Shown here in pieces: positions 19,661 through 27,942 of a stretch of 64,000 nucleotides of DNA. Source of the stretch: an uncultured Methanomicrobiales archaeon (GTDB lineage Archaea > Halobacteriota > Methanomicrobia > Methanomicrobiales > Methanospirillaceae); NCBI GenBank assembly GCA_949320185.1, contig CASGHK010000045.1:1-64000 (forward strand), written 5' to 3'. The position numbers and the translations under genes are program-made. The notes beneath the pieces were generated by a model. It made no database searches, was not told the origin of the DNA, and saw only the letters and a list, made by a program, of their open reading frames with translations. Position 1 is the first letter of the stretch. Each line of letters opens with the position of its first letter.

Positions 19661-20572
19661 ATGATAGAGGCACGGGACCTGGTGAAACGCTACGGGGACT
19701 TCGTCGCGCTCGACGGGGTCTCGTTCGACTGCCTGACCGCCGAGTGCTTCGGGGTGATCGGCCACAACGGAGCGGGCAAGACGACGCTCCTCAAGTGCCT
19801 CGCCGGCCTGGTCCAGCCGACATCCGGGTCCCTGGTGGTGGACGGGATCGACGTCCTGGCGGACCCCGTTGCCCTCAAGGAGCGGCTCGGGTACCTCTCG
19901 GAGGAGTCGCGCCTCTACGAGACGATGACCGTGCCCGACTACCTGGGGTTCTTCGGCGAGCTCTACGGCCTCTCGAGAGAGACGGTCGTCGAACGGCAGG
20001 AGCGCCTTCTCGGCGCACTCGGACTCGACCACGGAAACAAGCGGTGCGCCGAACTCTCGAAGGGAATGAAGCGGAAGGTCGCGATCGCCCGCTCGCTGAT
20101 CCACGACCCGTCGCTTCTCGTCTACGACGAGCCGACGTCGGGCCTCGACCCGATGACGAGCCGGTACATCGCCGACTATCTCGCCGAGCTCCGGGGACGC
20201 GGCAAGACGATCGTCCTCTCCGCCCACAACCTCTACCAGGTCGAGGCCCTCTGCGACCACGTCCTGATCCTCTCGAAGGGGCGATGCGCCGCATTCGGGA
20301 GCATGGACGAGCTTCGGAGCCGGTTTGGCCCCCCGACCTACCGGGTCCACTTCTCGCTCCCCGCCGGCCGGTCGCCGGACCCATCGCTCGCTGCGGTGGT
20401 TGACGGCGCCGGGTTCAGCGTTGAGGCGGCGTCCATAGAAGAGATGAACACCCTCACTGCCGCCGTTGCAGCGGAAGGGGGGCGGGTCGAGCGGGTCGAG
20501 TCCCACTCGCCGTCACTCGAGGAGATGCTCGTCGCCCTCGGCGGGAACGGGGCGCTCAGAACTGGACCGTGA
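19661..20572 (+). CDS. ABC transporter ATP-binding protein
   Basis: GHNGAGKTTLLKCLAGL Walker A; LSKGMKRKVAIARSLIHDPSLLVYDEPTSGLDP. Confidence 0.95.
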   Translation: MIEARDLVKRYGDFVALDGVSFDCLTAECFGVIGHNGAGKTTLLKCLAGLVQPTSGSLVVDGIDVLADPVALKERLGYLSEESRLYETMTVPDYLGFFGELYGLSRETVVERQERLLGALGLDHGNKRCAELSKGMKRKVAIARSLIHDPSLLVYDEPTSGLDPMTSRYIADYLAELRGRGKTIVLSAHNLYQVEALCDHVLILSKGRCAAFGSMDELRSRFGPPTYRVHFSLPAGRSPDPSLAAVVDGAGFSVEAASIEEMNTLTAAVAAEGGRVERVESHSPSLEEMLVALGGNGALRTGP

Positions 20573-20834
20573 CGATATCCTCGCTGGCCGAGACCAGGCG
20601 GTCCTCGGTCCGGAGGACGCCGCTATCGACCACGAACCCGGCCCCTGCGAGGAACCCGTCGAGATCCCCTTCCTCCGCGAGCTCGGCGAGCCGACGGCGG
20701 ACGAGGCGGAGCACCTCCTCCTTCGCGTCCCGGACTGAACCCGCGATGGCGATGATCTCGAACTCGGGGCACTCCGCCCGGAACGTGCCACCACTCCGGT
20801 AGACCAGGACCGTGACGGCAAGGTCGGCGATCAC
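20556..20834 (-). CDS. HicB-like / DUF1902-type small protein
   Basis: VTVLVYRSGGTFRAECPEFEIIAIAGSVRDAKEEVLRLVRRRLAELAEEGD. Confidence 0.5.
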   Translation of the reverse strand: MIADLAVTVLVYRSGGTFRAECPEFEIIAIAGSVRDAKEEVLRLVRRRLAELAEEGDLDGFLAGAGFVVDSGVLRTEDRLVSASEDIVTVQF

Positions 20835-21805
20835 CGGTCCCTCCCGCCAGCAACCGCCTGGTGCCGTTCCAGCACAGGTACCAGTTCGGCAAAGCGCGGG
20901 TTCAGCGCGATCCCGGTGGCGCCCTCGTCGAGGCCGATCGTGACCTCCCCCGCGGTGAAGCTTCCTCCGGCGTGTGCGAAGAGCGCCTCCTCGACCACCC
21001 GGTCCACCCTCTTGACCGCTGACCCCAGAACCACGGAGGGCCCGAGGTCTGCCTGGTCACGGTCGACGCCAACGACGAACCGATCGGCGCCATATCCCGC
21101 CCCCCCGATCACCCCCATCGACGAGCCGCCGCAGGCGGCGTAGATGACGGCGGTACCGTTCTGGTAGAGCGCCTCCGCCAGCTCCCTGCCCCGGTCAGGA
21201 TCCGAGAACCCCTCCACCCCGTTCGAGATATACCGTGTATCGACCCGGATACCCGGGGACTCCGCCCACGCCCCGTCGGTGAACCCCCGGACGTACTCCT
21301 CCATCACCGGGGACGGCATCCCGGCAATCACGGCGACCGGGCGTCCGCCGGCCTTTGTGGCCGCAAGGGCGCCGGCAATGAACGAGACGCCGTCCGCCGA
21401 GACACGGACCGACCGGACGTTCGGCAGGGACGGGACCGTCGCGTCGATCGCAAGGAATCGGACGCCGGGGTGGGGGCCGGCCCACCGTTCGACCGCGCCG
21501 GCCCAGGCACCCGAGTCCTGGACCACGACGAGGCCCGGGAGGCCCGTCCCGTCCCGGAACTGCGCATCGAGCCTGTCACGGTCGGCCGGGAAGAACGTTT
21601 CGATGCCGATTCGGCCGCTCGTGTTCACCCGGGCGACCCCGGCGAGCGCCGAGTCGACGTAGGACTGGTCACCGGGCTCGCCGGCGAGGACGACCCAGGC
21701 CTGGGACGGGCCGGTCCGGGGCGCCGGGGGCGTCGCCCAAAGGGAAATGAGCACGACTGCGGTGCAGGCGAGGATGGCGAGCCCCAGGACGGCGGTCCGG
21801 TTCAT
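20831..21805 (-). CDS. BMP-family substrate-binding (lipo)protein
   Basis: GEPGDQSYVDSALAGVARV...FIAGALAATKAGGRPVAVIAGMPSPVMEEYVRGFTDGA. Confidence 0.75.
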   Translation of the reverse strand: MNRTAVLGLAILACTAVVLISLWATPPAPRTGPSQAWVVLAGEPGDQSYVDSALAGVARVNTSGRIGIETFFPADRDRLDAQFRDGTGLPGLVVVQDSGAWAGAVERWAGPHPGVRFLAIDATVPSLPNVRSVRVSADGVSFIAGALAATKAGGRPVAVIAGMPSPVMEEYVRGFTDGAWAESPGIRVDTRYISNGVEGFSDPDRGRELAEALYQNGTAVIYAACGGSSMGVIGGAGYGADRFVVGVDRDQADLGPSVVLGSAVKRVDRVVEEALFAHAGGSFTAGEVTIGLDEGATGIALNPRFAELVPVLERHQAVAGGRDR

Positions 21806-22272
21806 CCGACCGGGGCGTAGATCTCGGTCAGGATCTCCTCGGACGCGACCTCGCACGGATTGTTCAGGTAGTACTCACGGATCGGGCCCGTAACCGCCAG
21901 ACCGTTCGCGACGATCCATTCGAAGAGTCTGACGTAGGTCGCCTCGCACGCGTCGTAGGGGCCCCGGTGAACCGTCTTCGCGAACTGTCCGCCCGGAAGT
22001 TCGTAGTAACGGACCTCGCCCATGTCTTTAACCCGGTTCGCGACCGCCCACGCGACCTCGAGGTCGGCCTCACCGCTTTCCTGGCACGCGAGCGCCTCCT
22101 CCCTTGAAGTCTCGCGCGATAGGTAGACCGGCGGCCCTGCAGGGATTGCACCCCGTTTCATCACCGCTTCGTAGACCTCTCCGAGCAGCACGGGGATAAG
22201 CGAATACGGCCCCTTTCTTCGGATGCCCAGGACCGCCTGGGCCGGCAGGTCGACCAGTTCGATCTCGTCCAT
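21802..22272 (-). CDS. GyrI-like / AraC effector-binding domain protein
   Basis: MDEIELVDLPAQAVLGIRRKGPYSLIPVLLGEVYEAV...GPIREYYLNNPCEVASEEILTEIYAPV. Confidence 0.88.
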   Translation of the reverse strand: MDEIELVDLPAQAVLGIRRKGPYSLIPVLLGEVYEAVMKRGAIPAGPPVYLSRETSREEALACQESGEADLEVAWAVANRVKDMGEVRYYELPGGQFAKTVHRGPYDACEATYVRLFEWIVANGLAVTGPIREYYLNNPCEVASEEILTEIYAPVG

Positions 22273-22330
22273 GGGATGCGGTCACCTCCGCAGGAGAAAA
22301 GCCTGACGAAAAGGGCCTCGGAGACGGAAT

Positions 22331-22870
22331 TCAGTCCCGGCGGTGCGGGCGTGGTGTGACGAAGGCAGTGTCGAGCACCAGGGCGAGACCGACCAGGTCG
22401 TGGTACCGGTCGTCCCCCCGAAACCCGCACCGCCGGACTCCTTCGACCTGGAATCCGTTCCGGAGAAAGAGCCGGCGAGACCGCTCGTTCTCGTCGACCA
22501 CGAGCACCTCCAGGCGGACGATCCCGCGGTACCGCGCCTCCGCGATGCAGGCCCGGATCCCCTGCGACGCGAGTCCCCGCCCCCACCAGGGGGTATCGAG
22601 ATAGACGAAGAGCGATGCCGAGTGGCCGAGGCGCGACCAGGGGTCGCCCGGGATCAGCCCGACCGTGCCGGCGATGCTCCCGTCGACCCGGATGGCGAGC
22701 CAGACCCCCTCCTCCTGCCGCATGTAGCGAAAGAAATCAAGCGTCCTGCCGAGTGAGACCGGCGGGACGAGGTCGAGGTAGCGCGAGACGATCGGATCGT
22801 TGGTGAGGCGGTTCAGTTCCGGCAGGTCGGCTTCGGTCACCGGGCTGATCTCGATCGCTCCATCAGTCAT
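22331..22870 (-). CDS. GNAT N-acetyltransferase
   Basis: LFVYLDTPWWGRGLASQGIRACIAEARYRGIVRLEVLVVDENERSRRLFLRNGFQVEG. Confidence 0.9.
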   Translation of the reverse strand: MTDGAIEISPVTEADLPELNRLTNDPIVSRYLDLVPPVSLGRTLDFFRYMRQEEGVWLAIRVDGSIAGTVGLIPGDPWSRLGHSASLFVYLDTPWWGRGLASQGIRACIAEARYRGIVRLEVLVVDENERSRRLFLRNGFQVEGVRRCGFRGDDRYHDLVGLALVLDTAFVTPRPHRRD

Positions 22871-24671
22871 TCCGCTCTTCCCCCGCCGCTGGCACCCGTC
22901 GCCAGCATCCGTCCGGGACCGAGATCTCGAACCGTGCTCCGCTGTCGGGGGCGCCTGTCTCCTGGATGCCGATCCCCGTGATGTCCAGGAGCTCGCGGAC
23001 AAAGAGGAGCCCGCGGACCTTACCTCCCTCCCGGACTTCGAGCGAGAAGAGCGACTCCTTCTTGTCGGCCGGTATACCCGTTCCATCGTCCTCGTAGATG
23101 ACGTTGAGGGTCTTCCCCTCCTCACGGGCGGTGAGCCGGACCACGGTCACCGGCTCGCCACGGGCGAGCGACCCGTGGACGAGCTCCTGGAAGGCCCGCT
23201 CAAGCAGGGGATCGGCGAAGACCTCGAGGTCTTTTATCTCGGATTCGGTCCGGATACCGTCCATTGGGAGGTGCGAGAGCCCGAGGAGAAAGGTAAGGTT
23301 CAGGTCCTGCCAGGTCGGCTGGCGGACTCCCAGGTCGCCATAGTCGCGCGTGAGCGCGAGTACCGCGTTCATCTCGGCCGCCGTCTCGACCGATCGGACG
23401 ATCGGTCCGGCGAGCGAACTATCGGGCGAGAGGTTCATCCGGGCCAGCTCCAGGTAGCCATGGAGGATGAACAGCCGGTTTGCAAGTTCGGTCTTGGTCA
23501 GCTGCGCGAGGTAGACCAGCTTGCGGTTCGCCCGCTGGAGAGCCTCCTCCGCCCGGATCCGGTCCGTGATGTCGTAGAGCGATGCGATACTCTTCATCGT
23601 CCCCGGGATCAGACCGACGTAGAGGAAGATCTTTCGAATCTCTCCGTCCCGTCGTATGAACCGGAATTGGTACGTACTTGGGGCACCGCCGGCCGGGGTG
23701 CGGCGCATCTGATGGTATTCGATCATTCGGGGCAGGTCATCGGGGTGAACGAAGACGGTCCAGGAGAGTCTGCCCTCGATCTCCTCCCTCGAGTACTGAG
23801 AGAGCTCGGCCATGCGGGTGTTGGCGAGCGAGATCGTGGTGTCCTTTTCGATGATGAACGTTGCGTTCGCCGTATTCTCGAAGATCGTCCGGTAGAGCGC
23901 CTCGGACTCGCGTGCGTTCGCCTCCGAGGCCTCCAGTCGATCCCGCTCCTGCTCGGCGGCCCTTGAGTAGACCGCGAAGACGACGAGGAGGGCCGCGATC
24001 AGGAGCGAGACGAGGATTGCTGGCACAGCTGCCATCGCCATGTGCTGGTACCAGTCGGAGGCGTCCACGTCCATGCCGAAGACTCCAACCACCCGGCCCT
24101 TCCCGGTGTCGATGATCGGAATCAGCACACTGATCCACGTCCCCCACCGGTCGGTATCGGCGTCCGTCGTCGTTGCTATCCCGGTCTCGAAAGCGTTCCG
24201 GGTCCATATGGTGGCCTCCTCGTAGACCTGGCCCGGGGGGGAGTAGTCACTCGACTCGGGGGGCTCGGAGTCGGCAAAAAAGAAGACCGTGCCGTCGTCA
24301 CGTTGCCCCATGACGTAGGAGAACCGGCACTTGGGATCGACCGCCCGTACCTCGATGAGCTGCGACTTCAGCTTGGCGTAGTACGGCGACGCAAGGTCGT
24401 CGACCGAGCCATTAAGGTGCTGTAGACCCTCCGCATCGATCCCGGCGACGGCGTACTGAGCGCCCTGGAGGAGCGAGCGGCGCATCCCGTCCGCCTCGTT
24501 GAATGCCGTCCAGGTGGCAAAAAGCCCACCGCCGATGATCACCAGGACGAGGGCGATCGTCAGCCAGGAGACGGGGATGCGAGCGAGAAGACCTCTGTCT
24601 CCTCCGGTGGACCGATCCTCTTTCGCCATCGACCCCTGTCGCTCCTCCATCGCCCCCACCGATGCTTTCAC
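22863..24671 (-). CDS. Membrane PAS-domain sensor histidine kinase
   Basis: N-terminal TM, extracellular sensor, PAS (ALYRTIFENTANATFIIEKD), HATPase (YEDDGTGIPADKKESLF). Confidence 0.88.
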   Translation of the reverse strand: MKASVGAMEERQGSMAKEDRSTGGDRGLLARIPVSWLTIALVLVIIGGGLFATWTAFNEADGMRRSLLQGAQYAVAGIDAEGLQHLNGSVDDLASPYYAKLKSQLIEVRAVDPKCRFSYVMGQRDDGTVFFFADSEPPESSDYSPPGQVYEEATIWTRNAFETGIATTTDADTDRWGTWISVLIPIIDTGKGRVVGVFGMDVDASDWYQHMAMAAVPAILVSLLIAALLVVFAVYSRAAEQERDRLEASEANARESEALYRTIFENTANATFIIEKDTTISLANTRMAELSQYSREEIEGRLSWTVFVHPDDLPRMIEYHQMRRTPAGGAPSTYQFRFIRRDGEIRKIFLYVGLIPGTMKSIASLYDITDRIRAEEALQRANRKLVYLAQLTKTELANRLFILHGYLELARMNLSPDSSLAGPIVRSVETAAEMNAVLALTRDYGDLGVRQPTWQDLNLTFLLGLSHLPMDGIRTESEIKDLEVFADPLLERAFQELVHGSLARGEPVTVVRLTAREEGKTLNVIYEDDGTGIPADKKESLFSLEVREGGKVRGLLFVRELLDITGIGIQETGAPDSGARFEISVPDGCWRRVPAAGEERND

Positions 24672-24745
24672 ATCACCATCTGCACGCTCGCATATCTCTC
24701 TATCCTCGGGCCTGGGCGTATCACCCGTTTACCGAAGGTGGCCTG

Positions 24746-26251
24746 TCACCGCCTGCCGCCGAGCGACCCCAGGAGGCCGCGGATCAGCTGGCGGCCGATC
24801 TGGCTCCCGATGCCCCGCGCCGCGCTCTCGGCAAACGTCCCGATCACATCGGACGGGCCGGGGGCGGCGGTCGTGCGACGCTTCTTTCCGGAGGAGGACG
24901 AGGACTGCGCGGGTCCGGGCACCGGTCTCGGTTCGGACTCGGGCGCCGTGGGTTCTGCCGCCGGGATCCGCGCGGCGAGGGCCTCGTGGGCCGACTCGCG
25001 GTCGATCACCGTCTCATAGACGCCGGCGACGGGGGAGGTTCGGATCAGCGCCGCCCTCTCCTCCGCCGAGAGCGGGGCGAGCCGGCTCCGGGGCGGGAGT
25101 ACCAGGGTGCGCTCCACCGGCGTCGGCGTCCCATTGGGGTCGAGCACGGAGACGAGCGCCTCGCCTACGCCAAGCTCGGTGATCGCCGCCTGGACGTCCA
25201 GGCCCGGGTTCGGACGGAAGGTCTCCGCCGCCGCCCGCACTGCACGCTGGTCCTTCGGGGTGTAGGCGCGGAGGGCGTGCTGGACCCGGTTCCCGAGCTG
25301 GCCGAGCACGGTCTCGGGGATGTCGAGCGGGTTCTGTGTCACGAAGTAGACTCCGACCCCTTTCGAGCGGATCAGGCGGACCACCTGCTCGATCCGTTCG
25401 AGCAGGACTTTTGAGGCGCCGTCGAAGAGGAGGTGAGCCTCCTCGAAGACGATGACGATCCGGGGCCGCTCGAGGTCCCCCACCTCTGGAAGCGTCTCGT
25501 ACAGCTCGGAGAGGATGTAGAGGAGCAGGGTGGAGTAGAGGCGCGGGGCCTTCATCAGCCGTTCTGCCGAGAGGATGCCGACCGTGCCGCGCCCGTCCGG
25601 GGTGAGCCGCATCAGGTCGTCCAGACGAAGCGCCGGTTCCCCGAAGAGCACCTCGCCCCCCTCCTGCTCGAGGGTGAGGAGGTTCCGCTGGATCGCGCCC
25701 AGGCTGGAGGTCGCGAGGGTACCGTACCGGGCCCGGTACGTCGAGGCGTTCTCAGTGACATGGGCGAGGACCGCGCGGAGGTCCTTGAGGTCGAGCAAAA
25801 GGAGCCCGGCGTCGTCGGCGATCGCGAAGACGGCTGTAAGGACCCCCGTCTGGGTCTCGTTCAGGTCGAGGATCCGGGCGAGGAGAAGTGGCCCAATCTC
25901 CGAGACCGTGGTCCGTACCGGGTGGCCCGTCTCGCCGAAGGCGTCCCAGAAGACCACCGGGACGCCGGCAAACGTGAACCCATCGAGCCCGAGCTGCGCC
26001 ACCCGCGCGGTGATCCGGGCCTCTGGGGTGCCGGGGTGGGCGAGGCCCGAGAGGTCGCCCTTGATGTCAGCGATCAGGACCGGGACGCCGGCGGAAGAGA
26101 ACTGTTCGGCGAGGACGCGGAGGGTGACTGTCTTGCCCGTCCCGGTGGCGCCGGTCACGAGCCCATGCCGGTTCGCCATCCGTGGGAGGATGCCGATCGA
26201 CCGCCCGTCGGTCGTGACGGCAATGGGAAGGGGTTCCTGTGACGTTGGCAT
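24746..26251 (-). CDS. HerA-like ATPase, DUF853 family
   Basis: RHGLVTGATGTGKTVTLRVLAEQFSSAGVPVLIADIKGDLSGLA; VIVFEEAHLLFDGAS. Confidence 0.92.
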   Translation of the reverse strand: MPTSQEPLPIAVTTDGRSIGILPRMANRHGLVTGATGTGKTVTLRVLAEQFSSAGVPVLIADIKGDLSGLAHPGTPEARITARVAQLGLDGFTFAGVPVVFWDAFGETGHPVRTTVSEIGPLLLARILDLNETQTGVLTAVFAIADDAGLLLLDLKDLRAVLAHVTENASTYRARYGTLATSSLGAIQRNLLTLEQEGGEVLFGEPALRLDDLMRLTPDGRGTVGILSAERLMKAPRLYSTLLLYILSELYETLPEVGDLERPRIVIVFEEAHLLFDGASKVLLERIEQVVRLIRSKGVGVYFVTQNPLDIPETVLGQLGNRVQHALRAYTPKDQRAVRAAAETFRPNPGLDVQAAITELGVGEALVSVLDPNGTPTPVERTLVLPPRSRLAPLSAEERAALIRTSPVAGVYETVIDRESAHEALAARIPAAEPTAPESEPRPVPGPAQSSSSSGKKRRTTAAPGPSDVIGTFAESAARGIGSQIGRQLIRGLLGSLGGRR

Positions 26252-26300
26252 ACGTGTTCGATGAGGTATCGGCGGTGCGGATGATAAAGAGTTCTCGCCT

Positions 26301-26714
26301 TCAGGCGAACGCCACCTGGACTGCAGTCGGGTACCGGGAGACGAGCCCGTAGGCGATCGCCCGCCCAATCCAGGCACGCCCGTCCCGGAACTCCCGCAGA
26401 TCGGAGATCTCCCCGAGCGCCTGGAGCGCCTCGAACGCGTGGCGGTCGGCGAGAAAGACACTGTCCGGGACCTCCATCGAGGCGAAGAAGAGGACCGGGA
26501 GGCGAAGCCGGCGCTGAAGCGGCCCCGGGAGCGCGTCGCCGAGCCGGCGGAGGACAACCGGGTCGAACCGGTACTCCTCCCCGCCCCGTGTGGTTGCGAC
26601 CGGGTCTGGTCGCGCCAGCAGATACTCCAGGATGGGGCGTTCGGCGACGATGCCGTCGTTGATCCGGCCGACCTCGAGCCGGAGCCAGCGCTGGAGGATC
26701 CGGTCGTCGTACAT
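26301..26714 (-). CDS. DUF61 (UPF0216) family archaeal protein
   Basis: RWLRLEVGRINDGIVAERPILEYLLA...YRFDPVVLRRL. Confidence 0.8.
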   Translation of the reverse strand: MYDDRILQRWLRLEVGRINDGIVAERPILEYLLARPDPVATTRGGEEYRFDPVVLRRLGDALPGPLQRRLRLPVLFFASMEVPDSVFLADRHAFEALQALGEISDLREFRDGRAWIGRAIAYGLVSRYPTAVQVAFA

Positions 26715-26786
26715 CGCTGCCCTTAGGTGATTCGGCCTCTTAATTCTGGCGACAGGGTTATCGCCGGGGTCACCCTTATTGAGGTG

Positions 26787-27470
26787 ATGACACCGAAGAC
26801 GGTCGGCGATGCCGTTCTGCAGCGGGATGGAACGAGCTACGGGCTCATGGTCGGGGGGGCAGGGGGCGTGGTCACCCCGGACGAGCTCGAACGGATCGCC
26901 CGCACCGCTCGGGAGCACGGGGTGCCCCTGATCAAGTTGACCCGGGGCCAGCGGATCGCCCTGCTCGGGATCCCGGGGGAGAAGGCTGTCGCGGTCGCCC
27001 GGGCACTGGGTGTCGACGAAGGGCGGCCCGGCGGTCCCTGCATGAAATACGTCGCCGCCTGCCCCGGCACCGCCGTCTGCAGGTGGGGGATGCAGGACGC
27101 CCTCGCCCTCGCCCGGGAGCTCGAGGAGCGGTTCGGAACCCGCACGTTCCCCTCGAAGCTGAAGATCGGGGTCTCGGGCTGTGCCCGGAACTGCAGCAGC
27201 TCGTTCTTCAGCGACCTGGGCTTCATAGGCACGGGGCGCGGCTGGATGGTCTTCTTCGGAGGCAACGGCGCCCGCCGCCCGCGAAACGCGGACCTTGTCG
27301 CATCGAACCTTACCGACGACCAGGCCCTGGACCTGGCCGACCGGCTGGTCAACTACTACGCTTCGCACGGCCGTTCAGGCGAGAGGACCGCCCGGTTCGT
27401 CGAGCGGCTCGGGCTCGAGACGATCCGGTCGGAGCTGCTCCGCTTCGTCCCGTACATCCCCCTCGAGTGA
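26787..27470 (+). CDS. Small nitrite/sulfite reductase-like (Dsr-LP) siroheme/4Fe-4S protein
   Basis: KYVAACPGTAVCRWGMQDALALARELEERFG and KIGVSGCARNCSSSFFSDLGFIG. Confidence 0.85.
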   Translation: MTPKTVGDAVLQRDGTSYGLMVGGAGGVVTPDELERIARTAREHGVPLIKLTRGQRIALLGIPGEKAVAVARALGVDEGRPGGPCMKYVAACPGTAVCRWGMQDALALARELEERFGTRTFPSKLKIGVSGCARNCSSSFFSDLGFIGTGRGWMVFFGGNGARRPRNADLVASNLTDDQALDLADRLVNYYASHGRSGERTARFVERLGLETIRSELLRFVPYIPLE

Positions 27471-27736
27471 CAGAGACCCCCACGAGGCTCCCGTCACGCC
27501 TCGTCTGCCGGTCCTGCGGGTATGCTGTCATGCTCCCGGCCGAGACGGCCGGTACCGGGGTCTGTACCCGGTGCCGGGAGGTGGTGGTGGGGGTGTCGGC
27601 CGACGCACCGTGGGACCAGGCGGACGGGATACGGGGCCTCTGCGCATTCAGGTGCCCGGCGTGCGACGGCCTGCTCCGGCCCTGGCGGAACCGGGTCTGC
27701 CCATCGTGCGGTAGGAGTCTGGACGAGGCCGGATGA
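27467..27736 (+). CDS. Zinc-ribbon protein
   Basis: CRSCGYAV...CTRC...CPACDGLLRPWRNRVCPSCG; GTG start overlapping previous stop. Confidence 0.65.
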   Translation: MTETPTRLPSRLVCRSCGYAVMLPAETAGTGVCTRCREVVVGVSADAPWDQADGIRGLCAFRCPACDGLLRPWRNRVCPSCGRSLDEAG

Positions 27737-27942
27737 CGGACAGCAGAGCGTCCGCGTCCTCGGACGCACCCACCCCGTGGTCACCGTAGCATCGCGCACC
27801 ACCGCGAGCCTCCAAGTTCACGAGCGGTGCGGCTTTTGTCGAGGCCGGTCTGCTCGGGGATGTCGGCTCCACGTTCGAAACGTTGTTCGATCTCGTCCCC
27901 CTGCAGAAGACCGTCAGGAGGGGTGGCGAAAGCGGTGCGGGC

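Noticed and set aside
17845-20403. 852-aa plus-strand ORF opposite the ABC-2 permeases
   Set aside because: Low-complexity Glu/Arg/Gly/Asp-rich translation, a mirror of GC-rich codons on the real minus-strand gene; no family motif.
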